39,183 bases of DNA, taken from assembly GCA_006212115.1 (NCBI GenBank), contig PDUK01000026.1, positions 1-39,183 of the forward strand. Direction: 5' to 3'. This document shows positions 17,026-26,122 of this stretch, one piece after another. The first letter of the stretch is position 1. Each line of letters begins with the position of its first letter. The notes under the pieces are model-generated. The model was not told the DNA's origin and searched no databases. It worked only from the letters and a program-made list of their open reading frames with translations. The DNA is from Thalassolituus sp. (GTDB lineage: Bacteria; Pseudomonadota; Gammaproteobacteria; Pseudomonadales; Oceanobacteraceae). Both the position numbers and the translations under genes were made by a program.

Positions 17026-17042
17026 GTGTCGCCTGAATGAGC

Positions 17043-17071
17043 CTGTCTGGCGTCTTCATCAAGCCGGACAG
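17043..17071 (+). promoter_or_regulatory. Hairpin in the topA leader
   Basis: CTGTCTGGC (17043-17051) pairs with GCCGGACAG (17063-17071), nine pairs with one G-T wobble and an 11-nt loop. It would lie about 11 nt into the predicted leader and 58 nt before the start codon, so it does not cover the ribosome-binding site. It may stabilise the mRNA or be a protein-binding site. Confidence 0.4.
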
Positions 17072-17129
17072 TGGTATACAAGGTGCAATGAGAATTGATA
17101 CGCACCCCAACAAGGTATCTGAACGGACT

Positions 17130-19838
17130 ATGGGCAAATCACTGGTGATTGTGGAGTCGCCTGCTAAGGCGAAGACGATCAATAAGTATCTGGGCAAGGA
17201 TTTCATCGTTAAGTCCAGCGTCGGCCACATTCGTGATCTTCCAACGTCGGGTGGCGCAACCAAGTCAGACCCGAAAGAACGTGCCCGTCAGGCGGCATTG
17301 ACCCGCAAAATGTCACCTGATGAAAAAGCCGCCTATAAAAAGAAGAAGGCGCACGATCAACTTATCAACCGCATGGGCATCGACCCAGACCACGACTGGG
17401 CAGCCAGCTATGAAGTTTTGCCCGGCAAAGAGAAAGTAGTCGAAGAGCTCCAGAAACTTGCGAAGAATGCTGACCAAATCTATCTCGCAACGGATTTGGA
17501 CCGCGAAGGAGAAGCCATCGCGTGGCACTTGCGTGAGGTGATTGGCAAAGACGCCAAGCCGTACCGACGGGTCGTCTTCAACGAGATTACCAAGAAAGCC
17601 ATTCAGGCAGCTTTTGAAAAGCCTGCCGAACTGGATCTGGACCGGGTCAATGCGCAGCAGGCACGCCGCTTCCTCGACCGGGTGGTGGGTTTTATGGTGT
17701 CGCCTCTGCTCTGGGCAAAAGTAGCACGAGGTTTGTCTGCAGGGCGCGTTCAGTCTGTCGCAGTACGACTGATCGTCGAACGCGAGAGAGAGATTCGTGC
17801 CTTTATTCCGGAAGAATACTGGGAAGCCTTCGCCAACCTGAAATCCGATGTCGGTGATGACATCCGCGCTCAGGTTGTGAAAGTGAATGGACAGGAATTC
17901 CGTCCAACCAACGAATCCGACACATCATCGGCACTGGATATTATCCGCAAAGGTCCTTTCAAAGTGACCAAGCGTGAAGATAAACCAACCAGTTCCCGTC
18001 CGGCTGCGCCGTTTATCACGTCGACACTGCAACAGGCTGCGAGCACGCGTCTGGGCTTCAGTGTGAAAAAGACGATGACTCTGGCTCAGCGACTCTACGA
18101 GGCTGGTTACATTACCTACATGCGTACTGACTCGACCAACCTGAGTCAGGATGCCGTTGCCAGTGTACGCGACTACATCAGCAGCAAACTCGGCGAAGCG
18201 TATCTGCCGGATAACCCACGCCAGTACAGCAGCAAAGAAGGTGCGCAGGAAGCGCACGAAGCAATCCGCCCTTCGGATGTTCGTCTGCGTTCCGGCGACC
18301 TGTCCTCCATGGAACCCGATGCAGAGCGCTTATACGACCTGATCTGGCGTCGTTTTGTTGCCTGTCAGACAAACGATGCGAAGTTTACAAGTACCACAGT
18401 CACCGTCCATTCCGGTGATTATGAAATGCGCACCAAAGGCCGCGTAATCCGTTTCGACGGTCACCTGAAAGTCTTGCCACCCGTTGGTAGCAAAGGTGAC
18501 GACGATGTTCTGCTGCCGGACGTTCAGGAAGGTGACGAACTCGCGCTGCAAGAGCTTGAGCCGAAGCAGCATTTCACTAAACCAGCGCCCCGCTTCTCGG
18601 AAGCCGCGCTGGTAAAAGAATTGGAAAAACGAGGCATTGGCCGTCCCTCTACCTATGCGTCGATTATTTCCACTATTCAGGATCGCGGTTACGTTAGCCT
18701 CAAGGGACGCCGTTTTTATGCTGAAAAGATGGGTGACATCGTTACCAGTCGGCTGACTGAGAATTTCACCGACCTGATGGACTACAGCTTTACCGCCAAC
18801 ATGGAAGAGAAACTGGATGAAATTGCCGATGGCAATGCCAGCTGGAAGGCGGTGCTCAATGAGTTTTACAGCGACTTCACAACGAAACTCGACGACGCCA
18901 GCAGCGACGACGGCATGCGCCCCAATGATCCGGTTAACACGGATATTGAATGCCCTACCTGCTCGAGAACTATGCAGATCCGTACCGGTTCTACAGGCGT
19001 ATTCCTCGGTTGCTCAGGCTACAGCTTGCCGCCGAAGGAACGTTGCACACAAACCATGAATTTAATTCCGGGTGACGAAGTCACCAGCGCGGATGAGGAT
19101 GACGAAGCGGAAAGCCGTCGCTTGATGGATAAACGCCGCTGCAAGATTTGTGACGCTGCCATGGAAAGCTACCTGCTCGATGAAAAGCGCAAGGTACATA
19201 TTTGTGGTAACAACCCAGACTGTGAAGGTTTTGAGGTAGAAAACGGTCAATTCAAGATCAAGGGCTACGACGGCCCAACACTTGAATGTGACAAGTGCGG
19301 ATCAGAAATGCAGCTCAAGTCTGGCCGCTTTGGTAAGTACTTCGGTTGCACCAACGATGAATGTAAAAACACCCGTAAACTTCTGAAGAATGGCGAAGCG
19401 GCTCCTCCGAAAATGGACCCGGTGCCGATGCCTGAATTGCAGTGTGAAAAAGTCGAAGATACGTATGTTCTGCGCGACGGTGCCAGTGGCTTATTCCTTG
19501 CCGCGAGCCAGTTTCCTAAGAAGCGGGAAACACGCGCACCACTCGTTTCTGAAATAATCCCGCACAAAGACGAAATTGATCCTAAGTATCATTTTCTGAT
19601 GAGTGCACCTCAGCAGGACAGCGACGGCAACCCTGCCATCATCCGTTACAGCCGTAAGTCGAAAGAGCAGTACGTCATGACGGAGAACGATGGCAAAGCG
19701 ACTGGCTGGACGGCTACCTTCGACGGTAAGCAGTGGAACATTACGGAAAAGAAAAAAGCGGCTCCAAAAAAGGCAGCGCCTAAGAAGAAAGCCGCTACGC
19801 CTAAGAAATCAACAGCCAAAAAGACTACGACTAAGTAG
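17130..19838 (+). CDS. topA: DNA topoisomerase I
   Basis: A 902-aa type IA topoisomerase that relaxes negative supercoils. The TOPRIM domain begins at once with [21 protein letters not shown] and includes the acidic [12 protein letters not shown] motif. The active tyrosine is Tyr330 in YITYMRTDS. Three C-terminal four-Cys zinc modules follow: CPTC...C, CKIC...C and CDKC...C, then a distinct domain and a Lys/Ala/Pro-rich tail that should bind DNA non-specifically. A Lys-rich insertion lies within the TOPRIM region ([10 protein letters not shown]). ATG 17130 fits the family start; in-frame ATGs at 17037 and 17088 would add residues unlike the family. The ribosome-binding site is poor (ACGGA), perhaps a sign of translational control. 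Confidence 0.98.
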   Translation: MGKSLVIVESPAKAKTINKYLGKDFIVKSSVGHIRDLPTSGGATKSDPKERARQAALTRKMSPDEKAAYKKKKAHDQLINRMGIDPDHDWAASYEVLPGKEKVVEELQKLAKNADQIYLATDLDREGEAIAWHLREVIGKDAKPYRRVVFNEITKKAIQAAFEKPAELDLDRVNAQQARRFLDRVVGFMVSPLLWAKVARGLSAGRVQSVAVRLIVEREREIRAFIPEEYWEAFANLKSDVGDDIRAQVVKVNGQEFRPTNESDTSSALDIIRKGPFKVTKREDKPTSSRPAAPFITSTLQQAASTRLGFSVKKTMTLAQRLYEAGYITYMRTDSTNLSQDAVASVRDYISSKLGEAYLPDNPRQYSSKEGAQEAHEAIRPSDVRLRSGDLSSMEPDAERLYDLIWRRFVACQTNDAKFTSTTVTVHSGDYEMRTKGRVIRFDGHLKVLPPVGSKGDDDVLLPDVQEGDELALQELEPKQHFTKPAPRFSEAALVKELEKRGIGRPSTYASIISTIQDRGYVSLKGRRFYAEKMGDIVTSRLTENFTDLMDYSFTANMEEKLDEIADGNASWKAVLNEFYSDFTTKLDDASSDDGMRPNDPVNTDIECPTCSRTMQIRTGSTGVFLGCSGYSLPPKERCTQTMNLIPGDEVTSADEDDEAESRRLMDKRRCKICDAAMESYLLDEKRKVHICGNNPDCEGFEVENGQFKIKGYDGPTLECDKCGSEMQLKSGRFGKYFGCTNDECKNTRKLLKNGEAAPPKMDPVPMPELQCEKVEDTYVLRDGASGLFLAASQFPKKRETRAPLVSEIIPHKDEIDPKYHFLMSAPQQDSDGNPAIIRYSRKSKEQYVMTENDGKATGWTATFDGKQWNITEKKKAAPKKAAPKKKAATPKKSTAKKTTTK

Positions 19839-19850
19839 TCAGGCGGTACT

Positions 19851-19878
19851 TGTCAGCGCCTGAGTGCAGGCGCTGACA
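19851..19878 (+). terminator. Intrinsic terminator after topA
   Basis: TGTCAGCGCCTG (19851-19862) pairs perfectly with CAGGCGCTGACA (19867-19878), a 12-bp GC-rich stem with a 4-nt loop, followed by a pyrimidine tract GTCTTCCTTTCC. It starts 12 nt after the topA stop. Confidence 0.85.
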
Positions 19879-20026
19879 GTCTTCCTTTCCCCTACTCCCA
19901 CCCGCTCAATTCATGCTTTTTTCTGATGTGAATACGATATTGCCTTGATAGGCTGATTTTCACCCTGACATCAGGGGGCTCTGCTGTATCGAGTATTTCA
20001 TCTCATCAAAGCAAAAAGGAAAAACC

Positions 20027-20299
20027 ATGAAAGGATTACTGACTGCAATTTCTCTAGTTATGGCGCTGGCCTGGAATACTGCTCAGGCAGAGGAGCCCGC
20101 AACTGGACCGGTCAATCTCAATACTGCGACGGTCGAGGAGTTAAGTGAATTAAAAGGCATCGGAAAAGCAAAGGCGGAAGCCATTATTGCTCACCGCAAA
20201 GAGCACGGCGAATTTCGTAGAGTCGAAGAGCTCACCGAAGTAAAAGGCATTGGCGATTCTATTCTAGATTCGAACCGTCCCCTGCTTAGCCTCGAATAA
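20027..20299 (+). CDS. ComEA-like secreted helix-hairpin-helix protein
   Basis: A 90-aa protein with a signal peptide (cut after NTAQA) and the double helix-hairpin-helix of ComEA: VNLNTATVEELSELKGIGKAKAEAII, then GEFRRVEELTEVKGIG. In competent bacteria ComEA binds incoming DNA in the periplasm. A stand-alone short form such as this is widespread in gammaproteobacteria, and its presence alone does not prove competence. The ribosome-binding site AAAGGA lies 6 nt before the ATG. A perfect bidirectional terminator follows. No other competence gene is in the window. Confidence 0.93.
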   Translation: MKGLLTAISLVMALAWNTAQAEEPATGPVNLNTATVEELSELKGIGKAKAEAIIAHRKEHGEFRRVEELTEVKGIGDSILDSNRPLLSLE

Positions 20300-20315
20300 A
20301 CGGCAGTATTTCAGG

Positions 20316-20351
20316 CAATAAAAAAGGAGGCTAATGCCTCCTTTTTTATTA
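20316..20351. terminator. Bidirectional intrinsic terminator
   Basis: AATAAAAAAGGAGGC (20317-20331) pairs with GCCTCCTTTTTTATT (20336-20350) around loop TAAT. The run of A's on one side and T's on the other makes it work on both strands, serving the ComEA-like gene (+) and the lipoprotein gene (-). Confidence 0.93.
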
Positions 20352-20356
20352 GATCG

Positions 20357-21070
20357 TTATTCAACGAATGTGCAACGTCCCCATTCGCATCGGACAATAC
20401 TCAGTGGCTTGTCTTCGCAGGCTACGTTGTAAATTTCGTATGGCCATTTGCCCTTGATAAGGCTGACCTCTTCACGATCACAAGACTCCTGATCAGAGAG
20501 TTTCTCTACCACATAGAGTGATCGTCCATATTGCTTCCCAGCGGCGGCATCCACCATACCTTTGCGCTGACGATAACGCTCTTCATTGCGTTCTGCAGAG
20601 GCCTTCAGGCTCCATAGAGCACCCTGGATCTCGTCAGAACCTTTAATATCCCATTTACCAGCCTGATACTGACCGAGCACTTCGAGACAGAGAGCTTCTT
20701 TATCAGAAGCATCATCCAGCTTTTTGTTCACTGTCTGCTCCGCACGTTCCTGAACTTCCTGCGTCAGGCTCATTGCTAACCGGGCACCGGTGTCGAGACG
20801 CGTATCCGTCACAGTCACAAGATTGTACGCCAGACCAAAATCCGCAGCTTCTACGGTCGCTTTATTACGTTGCCACCAATCTGCCCGAGCCGCATCGGCA
20901 GCATAATTCGCACGCGCACTGACAGCGGCACACTCATAACGCCAGGTATTCATCATTGCATCGGCCTGAAGGGCATAAAAAACGGCATCACCTTTCGGTG
21001 AAAGAGAATTAGTGGCGCAGCCTGTCAGGACGACAGACGCTGCGACCAGCGATGAGAAAACACGAAACAT
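20357..21070 (-). CDS. Lipoprotein, unknown
   Basis: A 237-aa protein with a lipoprotein signal: hydrophobic stretch then LTGC lipobox, Cys at residue 18. The +2 and +3 residues (Ala, Thr) give no inner-membrane retention signal, so the outer membrane is likely. The body is largely helical and charged, with six further Cys; the last lie in a small Cys-containing C-terminal segment (CEDKPLSIVRCEWGRCTFVE). No family is recognised. It ends at the shared bidirectional terminator and follows the DUF5610-like gene by 86 nt on the same strand. Confidence 0.78.
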   Translation of the reverse strand: MFRVFSSLVAASVVLTGCATNSLSPKGDAVFYALQADAMMNTWRYECAAVSARANYAADAARADWWQRNKATVEAADFGLAYNLVTVTDTRLDTGARLAMSLTQEVQERAEQTVNKKLDDASDKEALCLEVLGQYQAGKWDIKGSDEIQGALWSLKASAERNEERYRQRKGMVDAAAGKQYGRSLYVVEKLSDQESCDREEVSLIKGKWPYEIYNVACEDKPLSIVRCEWGRCTFVE

Positions 21071-21156
21071 GAAATTATCCCTACAGATTGAGCAGAATCC
21101 CGAGTTTCCTCAATCTTTCAGGCTTTAGCAAGGCCGTGGAGCGCCCGATGCCGCAA

Positions 21157-22296
21157 TCAGGCACCGAGTAAACGATCCAGCCCACCATGGAAGCCCCGTA
21201 GTGCATTAAGACGACTGTCATCCGGAACAAGCGCTTCCATCATTTTCTGCAGCGTGTCGCGCGGCTCCTGAAGCATAGAGGCGCGATCCAATGCATCGGT
21301 ATAGCTTTTGACGTAATCCGCAATCATGTTTTGCTGTGACTGCAAGCGAGCGGTTGGTAGAGACGGTCCTGATTCACCGTACGCCCGTGAGACACTGGAG
21401 AAGCTACGCTGGCGTAACTCGAGACTCATAGACGCCAGTTCATTGCCATCAAAGCCCAACGACATAGCCTCTACCAGCGCCGCACCAAGGTCACCACCAT
21501 AAAAGGTCTCACTGAGCGAACCGACGTCGTCAAACAGCGTCTGCAGAGCCTGTAGCTCGGCGTCATCCAGAGTTCCCTCTACCTGCATATCATACCGACT
21601 GGAGTAGCCACTGGCCGTCAGCTCATACCCCCCAGCGGACAGGCTCACCCCGCCTTCCCGCTGGCGAAAGTTGACGGTTACTTTATCGCCGTCCCGGGTA
21701 ACAACTTCCAAGGCCATGCTCTGGGATCTGCCACTCGCTGCAAAGGTAAATGGACTACCTGCAGAAGGAGCCGTCCCGCCATCATCCGTTTCAACCGGCT
21801 CAGTAGCCCCATCATCCGCATTTTCATCAGAGCCTTCATCAACTGGCGCGAGAAGGCTTGGTGTTTGGCCTGCTTCAATCTCTGCGAGTCCCTCATTGAT
21901 CAGTGTCTCGCCACGATCAATCTCTGTCGCCAGACCGTCATTGAGCTTACCCAAATCCTCCAAAATAGCGCGGGCGTCGGCATAGCCTTTCTCAATTCCT
22001 TCACGGGCGGCGTTCACTCGCTCTGCAATACGTTCTTCAGATGCCCCTTCTGCACGTAATGTCTCCACACTCTGGTTCACAAAACGCAGGATATTGGTCG
22101 CTGTCACCTCTGCACTCTGAGGAGTGACAGACGACACAGGAGCAGTGCTGCCCACTTCCTTGGACGCTTTCGGCTCACCGGCGTTTTTCGCACCGCCCGA
22201 GCCATTGTTGTCGGGGCGTGAGCGCAGCGCGCCTTCATTACGAAAACTGGTGAATTCGGTCGTACGAGTGAAGGAAGAGAAGGATGATATGATCAT
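21157..22296 (-). CDS. DUF5610-like protein, unknown
   Basis: A 379-aa soluble protein without signal peptide or membrane helix. The first 60 residues are low-complexity and probably disordered. A helical region follows, with ILRFVNQSVETLRAEGAS and AREGIEKGYADARAILEDLGKLNDGL; this resembles the DUF5610 family as I remember it. A Gly/Asp/Thr-rich acidic linker (about 155-190) leads to a beta-rich segment and a helical C-terminus. This plan recalls secreted or surface-organelle proteins of marine gammaproteobacteria, but I cannot assign a role. The start ATG has a G-rich stretch upstream but no standard ribosome-binding site. Confidence 0.65.
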   Translation of the reverse strand: MIISSFSSFTRTTEFTSFRNEGALRSRPDNNGSGGAKNAGEPKASKEVGSTAPVSSVTPQSAEVTATNILRFVNQSVETLRAEGASEERIAERVNAAREGIEKGYADARAILEDLGKLNDGLATEIDRGETLINEGLAEIEAGQTPSLLAPVDEGSDENADDGATEPVETDDGGTAPSAGSPFTFAASGRSQSMALEVVTRDGDKVTVNFRQREGGVSLSAGGYELTASGYSSRYDMQVEGTLDDAELQALQTLFDDVGSLSETFYGGDLGAALVEAMSLGFDGNELASMSLELRQRSFSSVSRAYGESGPSLPTARLQSQQNMIADYVKSYTDALDRASMLQEPRDTLQKMMEALVPDDSRLNALRGFHGGLDRLLGA

Positions 22297-22412
22297 ATCC
22301 AGCCCCCGGAGGAATGACTGATGAATGTCATTACTGTATCGGTCGGGCGGCTGATATCTTTAGGGCATATCTGAATAATTCAGTGATGAAAGCGCCGGGT
22401 CGCAAAGATCGC

Positions 22413-23432
22413 CTAACTGCGGCGACTGTTGCGGTATTCAACCGGGGTCTGATTGGTCCAACGCTTGAAAGCCCGGTAGAAGGTACTCGGCTCGGAGAAG
22501 CCTGTCAGGTAGACAATTTCATCGATGCTCTCGTCTGTACCAGACAACAGACGCTTAGCCAGGTTGCAACGATAATCGGCCAACAGCTGGTTGAAGTTAG
22601 TGCCCGCTTCAGTCAAGCGTGTGCGCAGCGTGCGAGGTTTCATATCAAGCCGTCCGGCAACATCATCGAGAGTCACCTGCCCTGTTTCCAGAACTTCACC
22701 AAAGACTTTATAAACTCGGGTTACAACGTCCTGCCGCTCTAGCTTGGCGACGTGCTCACTGGCCAGCTTTTCATGTAGCTGCAGTAACTCTGGCTCCGCG
22801 TGTAACGAGGGCAGATCAAGCAGACTGTCGTCAAAGCGAATACGATTTTCGGAGCAGGAAAAGCGCACATCACAATCGAATATACGCTGGTGCTCTTTGC
22901 AGTTAGCAGGCTCTGGATGTGTGAACTCGATCGCCGCAGGCCGGAACTGATCATCGGTCACATAACCGAAGAAACGTACCAGCCCAAGCACCATACACTC
23001 GTTCAGGTGGCGTAGACCGATCACCTTGTCACTGGCCGACTCAACTTTCACCGACGCCTGATGACTGTCAATCTCGATACTCGCCTGAGAAGCATCGCTG
23101 AGGAGGCGTTGATAACTCAGAGCCCGTTTGAGCCCTTCACCAAAGGTCGGGCTGGACAGAAACAGGTACTGCAATACCTGTCCCTTGTAGACAGGCATGT
23201 GTTCGCCAAGGTGAATACCAATATCCGGGTCGGACGTTACGTCCTCCATCACACTCCAGAATATAATCTGAGCATCGTGGGGCGTGCGAAGATTACGATC
23301 CTGCAGGACTTCCGGCGTGACGCCCAGTCTCTGCCATACCTCGTCAGCATTAATACCCATTTTCAGCATCGCATGATGCGCCAGTTGGATCATAATGCCG
23401 GAGTCTCGCAATTCAGCCATTCCGCCAGACAT
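22413..23432 (-). CDS. AraC-family transcriptional regulator
   Basis: A 339-aa regulator with an OruR-type N-terminal domain and a C-terminal AraC DNA-binding domain. The first helix-turn-helix is around LDDVAGRLDMKPRTLRTRL; the second has IDEIVYLTGFSEPSTFYRAFKRWT. The reading frame extends 35 codons further upstream from a TTG, but that part is unlike the family and lacks a ribosome-binding site, so ATG 23432 is preferred (23420 is possible). It is divergent from a MaoC-type gene with about 180 nt between starts, so it probably regulates that gene, itself, or both. AraC regulators of this class often sense acyl or hydrophobic compounds. Confidence 0.92.
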   Translation of the reverse strand: MSGGMAELRDSGIMIQLAHHAMLKMGINADEVWQRLGVTPEVLQDRNLRTPHDAQIIFWSVMEDVTSDPDIGIHLGEHMPVYKGQVLQYLFLSSPTFGEGLKRALSYQRLLSDASQASIEIDSHQASVKVESASDKVIGLRHLNECMVLGLVRFFGYVTDDQFRPAAIEFTHPEPANCKEHQRIFDCDVRFSCSENRIRFDDSLLDLPSLHAEPELLQLHEKLASEHVAKLERQDVVTRVYKVFGEVLETGQVTLDDVAGRLDMKPRTLRTRLTEAGTNFNQLLADYRCNLAKRLLSGTDESIDEIVYLTGFSEPSTFYRAFKRWTNQTPVEYRNSRRS

Positions 23433-23610
23433 AAGTGTTTGATATTCCAAAGAAGAGAGGGTGAGATTTTGCCAGATACGCTGACGTCTGCAAGCGTTAT
23501 TGACCGATCTGACGCAGATAAGTATGGATTGCGCCAATGGTTGACCGGGATTGCAGGACTAGTATCTGGCCTGATATGTGTCAGAAAAGAGTTTCTTCAG
23601 GACTTTATTT

Positions 23611-24486
23611 ATGTATCACGCAACCCGTATTGAGTTAAAAAAGCTTCCAAGCGTCGCGAACCACACAGTTCGTTCGGCCTTTTCACGTAACACGAATATC
23701 CGTAATCCAGAGCTTCCGAACATGGATGCGGTTATCTATGGTCACGTTCCAAGTAAAAAGAACGTGAAGGACTACGCCGGCCTTTGTGGTTTCGATACCA
23801 AAAGCGACGTACTGCCTATTACCTACCCGCACACAGTCGCGTTCAAACTGCACATGGAACTGATGCTTCACCGCACTTTCCCGCTGGGCATCATGGGTAT
23901 GGTACACGTGACCAACAAAATCACTCAGCATCGCGCCATCAAAGTGGGCGAGGCGATTGATGTACGTGCTTTCTTCGCCGGTGCGAATCGCACTCATAAA
24001 GGCCTGGAAGTCAGTCTGCGTACTGAAATCCGCATTGGTATGGATCTGGTTTGGGAAGGTTTAAGCACCTACCTGGCACTCCTGCCAAGCAAAGGCATCG
24101 AGAAGAAAGAAACAGCAAAAGTGCTTCCGGAAAATCCAGAGTTCACTGAAAACGAAACCTGGACTCTGCCATCTAACCTGGGCCTGAAATATGGACCGGT
24201 TGCTGGTGACCCGAATCCAATTCACTGGGGTGTTATCGCTGCTAAAGCGTTCGGCTTCAAGCGCCACCTGGCACACGGTATGTGGACGAAGGGCCGCGCT
24301 GCTGCGACTGCTCACAAACTGCTGGGATCTGAAGCTGCGGAAATCTACGTTGAGTTCAAGCGTCCTATCTTCCTGCCTGCAAAAATTGAAATGCATTCAG
24401 GTAAGTCGGAAGATCAGGTTGATTTCGAAGTCGCCGCCACCCGCAATGATGACATCCATCTGGCAGGCTACATCAAAGCCCTGTGA
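23611..24486 (+). CDS. MaoC-like (R)-enoyl-CoA hydratase / dehydratase
   Basis: A 291-aa protein with a hot-dog fold in the C-terminal half. The hydratase-2 motif GDPNPIHW gives catalytic Asp200 and His205, followed by GFKRHLAHGMW. The N-terminal half has a second, degenerate hot-dog unit, a common double-domain plan. Such enzymes hydrate trans-2-enoyl-CoA to (R)-3-hydroxyacyl-CoA, feeding polyhydroxyalkanoate or fatty-acid pathways. ATG 23611 has AGGA 8 nt upstream; a GTG 11 codons earlier lies in the promoter region. It is divergent from an AraC regulator that may control it. Two hairpins lie after the stop. Confidence 0.9.
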   Translation: MYHATRIELKKLPSVANHTVRSAFSRNTNIRNPELPNMDAVIYGHVPSKKNVKDYAGLCGFDTKSDVLPITYPHTVAFKLHMELMLHRTFPLGIMGMVHVTNKITQHRAIKVGEAIDVRAFFAGANRTHKGLEVSLRTEIRIGMDLVWEGLSTYLALLPSKGIEKKETAKVLPENPEFTENETWTLPSNLGLKYGPVAGDPNPIHWGVIAAKAFGFKRHLAHGMWTKGRAAATAHKLLGSEAAEIYVEFKRPIFLPAKIEMHSGKSEDQVDFEVAATRNDDIHLAGYIKAL

Positions 24487-24493
24487 CAGATAT

Positions 24494-24541
24494 CTGTCCG
24501 GCCCTGCCGGACAGAACCGGCAGGCCCAGCCTGGGTCTGCC
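24494..24541. terminator. Two tandem hairpins in a convergent gap
   Basis: CTGTCCGG (24494-24501) pairs with CCGGACAG (24507-24514), and GGCAGGCCC (24519-24527) pairs with GGGTCTGCC (24533-24541) with one G-T pair. They fill the 54-nt gap between the convergent MaoC and STAS-like genes. Neither has a clear T-tract, so they may act as weak terminators or barriers to readthrough. Confidence 0.55.
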
Positions 24542-24942
24542 TAACCCACACTGCTTCCCGCTTTCCCCTCTTTCAGCCACGCCAGCGCAGCAGCACGATC
24601 GCTGAACAATCGCACTGGATAATCCGGCGCATGATAAGACAGAAACATCGATGTCAGGTGCTTCAACATAAATGAGTCACCTACAACGGCAAAAGCAGAC
24701 GTACTCGCCTGTACCGTCGGATTCGAAGCATGAATCTGAACCTCGAAATCAACGGTCAACACATCTGGTACAAGCAAGACGACCGCGCATGGCTGCTTAC
24801 CCCGCTGACGGACTCGCTGCTTATAAAGCGTATGCATTAGCTCAAGGCTCAGGTGGCTGAACCCTGTCAGATCGTGGAGGACAATATCTCCATCCACCTC
24901 ATAGCCCGGTGCCAGGCCCAAACCCGTGTCTCGAATAGACAT
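24541..24942 (-). CDS. STAS/SpoIIAA-like small protein
   Basis: A 133-aa cytoplasmic alpha/beta protein. The start is DGDIVLHDLTGFSH, the middle has a hydrophobic strand (PCAVVLLVPDVL), and the end is PVRLFSDRAAALAWLKEG, the ending typical of SpoIIAA-like/STAS proteins that bind hydrophobic ligands or partner proteins. The serine normally phosphorylated in true anti-sigma antagonists is not identifiable. The neighbouring outer-membrane protein is divergent. Assignment rests on fold-style pattern only. Confidence 0.65.
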   Translation of the reverse strand: MSIRDTGLGLAPGYEVDGDIVLHDLTGFSHLSLELMHTLYKQRVRQRGKQPCAVVLLVPDVLTVDFEVQIHASNPTVQASTSAFAVVGDSFMLKHLTSMFLSYHAPDYPVRLFSDRAAALAWLKEGKAGSSVG

Positions 24943-25195
24943 ATTTCAATCAGTTATAAAAATCAAAGTGCTTCAAACTATCTGAAAATGTTCGAAATGA
25001 AAACCTAATTACGACGCCCCTTGTGGGAAAGTCGGATACCTGCTCGCTATGAATCAACATTAAGGACTGTAAGTTAGCCCCATCATTGTTATCATGTGAG
25101 CAGGCAGCTCTGAATATAGTCGTGCCTGTCCGTCTCAGCCAGTTACAGGTTGACGCAAAGACGGCTTTTAACAATAACAAGAATGGATATACATC

Positions 25196-25894
25196 ATGCG
25201 TATCTCTGCCACTTTGACAGCGCTCACCCTCGCACTGGCGGCAAACTCAGCCGCAGCCGCGAAACCAGAAAGCTTCGGGGGATTTCTGGGAATGACTGGG
25301 TCTTACATCCAGACTGACGGTATCGACAACACTGACTTTGCTGCGAAAATCGTATTCGGACCTAACATCACCGAAAACCTGGCACTGGAGTTCGGGTTGA
25401 TGGATTTTGGCAGAATGTCCTACGACGATCCGACAGCGGTTACATCAGATACTGACGCATCGGTCGCACCTATCTTACGGAACGCCAGTCAAGGCGAAGT
25501 GGACCGCAACGCCGGTAGCGACGGTGTACCAGGTGAAACCATTTACACTGGCCCAGAGAGTTATCAGGCTCGCAGTATTCTGTTGAACCTGCGCTATAAC
25601 TTCACCTACACAGATACTCTCGATTTCTTTGTAAAAGGCGGCGCGAGCGCATGGATCGCCGATGTCGAACGTACGCAGGTAACCTACTACGGTGATGGTA
25701 CCTACGGCGTAAAACGCGAAGTGGGTGATAATGAGACGTCGGGCGTTGAGCTGATTACAGGTGCAGGTCTGCTCTGGAATCCGTGGGCAGGATTGAATGT
25801 CCGCGCTGAGATTGAGTCGACGTCTCTCGACAGCTTTTACATCGAGCCAACGAGTTTCTTCTTGTACAGCCTTGGACTTCAATACGAATTCTGA
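25196..25894 (+). CDS. Outer-membrane beta-barrel protein
   Basis: A 232-aa protein with a signal peptide (cut near NSAAA) and a beta-barrel pattern of alternating residues, ending in Phe (LGLQYEF), the outer-membrane sorting signature. The size suits an eight-stranded OmpA/OmpW-like barrel; strands are visible around SILLNLRYNF, DFFVKGGASAW, GVELITGAGLLWNP and LNVRAEIES. A Ser/Asp/Gly-rich loop at about 85-115 would be extracellular. A weak promoter candidate (TTGACG at 25150, AATAAC at 25173) lies just upstream. The ribosome-binding site is poor. The substrate is unknown. Confidence 0.82.
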   Translation: MRISATLTALTLALAANSAAAAKPESFGGFLGMTGSYIQTDGIDNTDFAAKIVFGPNITENLALEFGLMDFGRMSYDDPTAVTSDTDASVAPILRNASQGEVDRNAGSDGVPGETIYTGPESYQARSILLNLRYNFTYTDTLDFFVKGGASAWIADVERTQVTYYGDGTYGVKREVGDNETSGVELITGAGLLWNPWAGLNVRAEIESTSLDSFYIEPTSFFLYSLGLQYEF

Positions 25895-25938
25895 TCGCAA
25901 TCTTGGCGCAAATTAACCAATGTTATTGGTCACCCAGA

Positions 25939-25955
25939 GGGAACTATCGGTTCCC
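25939..25955. repeat. Short perfect inverted repeat between OMP and AraC genes
   Basis: GGGAAC (25939-25944) and GTTCCC (25950-25955) flank TATCG. No T-tract follows. It is either a weak terminator for the barrel gene or an operator for the AraC gene downstream. The rest of the 228-nt gap shows nothing clear. Confidence 0.45.
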
Positions 25956-26122
25956 GAAGTGGTCATAGTCGGCGTTCCAGATTGCGTATTTGCTACTCAA
26001 GGTAACAGGTGACAAAATTTGTCACCCGTTATATATTGTATCTGTTGTCTGCGGTGGGACACTGGAAAGTCTGTCGAAGCAGGCGGTGAATAACAACAAT
26101 TCCTAACAAAAGCTACCAGCGT

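Noticed and set aside
16969..17040. A 23-codon frame (ATG 16969 to TGA 17040) with AAGGA upstream, in front of topA
   Set aside because: It overlaps the best topA promoter candidate and has no composition that suggests a real peptide; not supported as a gene.
17037..17129. N-terminal extension of topA by 31 codons
   Set aside because: It lies within the leader and hairpin, has no ribosome-binding site and is unlike the family start; ATG 17130 fits.
21086..21115. GATTGAG / CTCAATC inverted repeat upstream of the lipoprotein gene
   Set aside because: Seven pairs with a 16-nt loop and no T-tract; too weak to call a terminator or operator.
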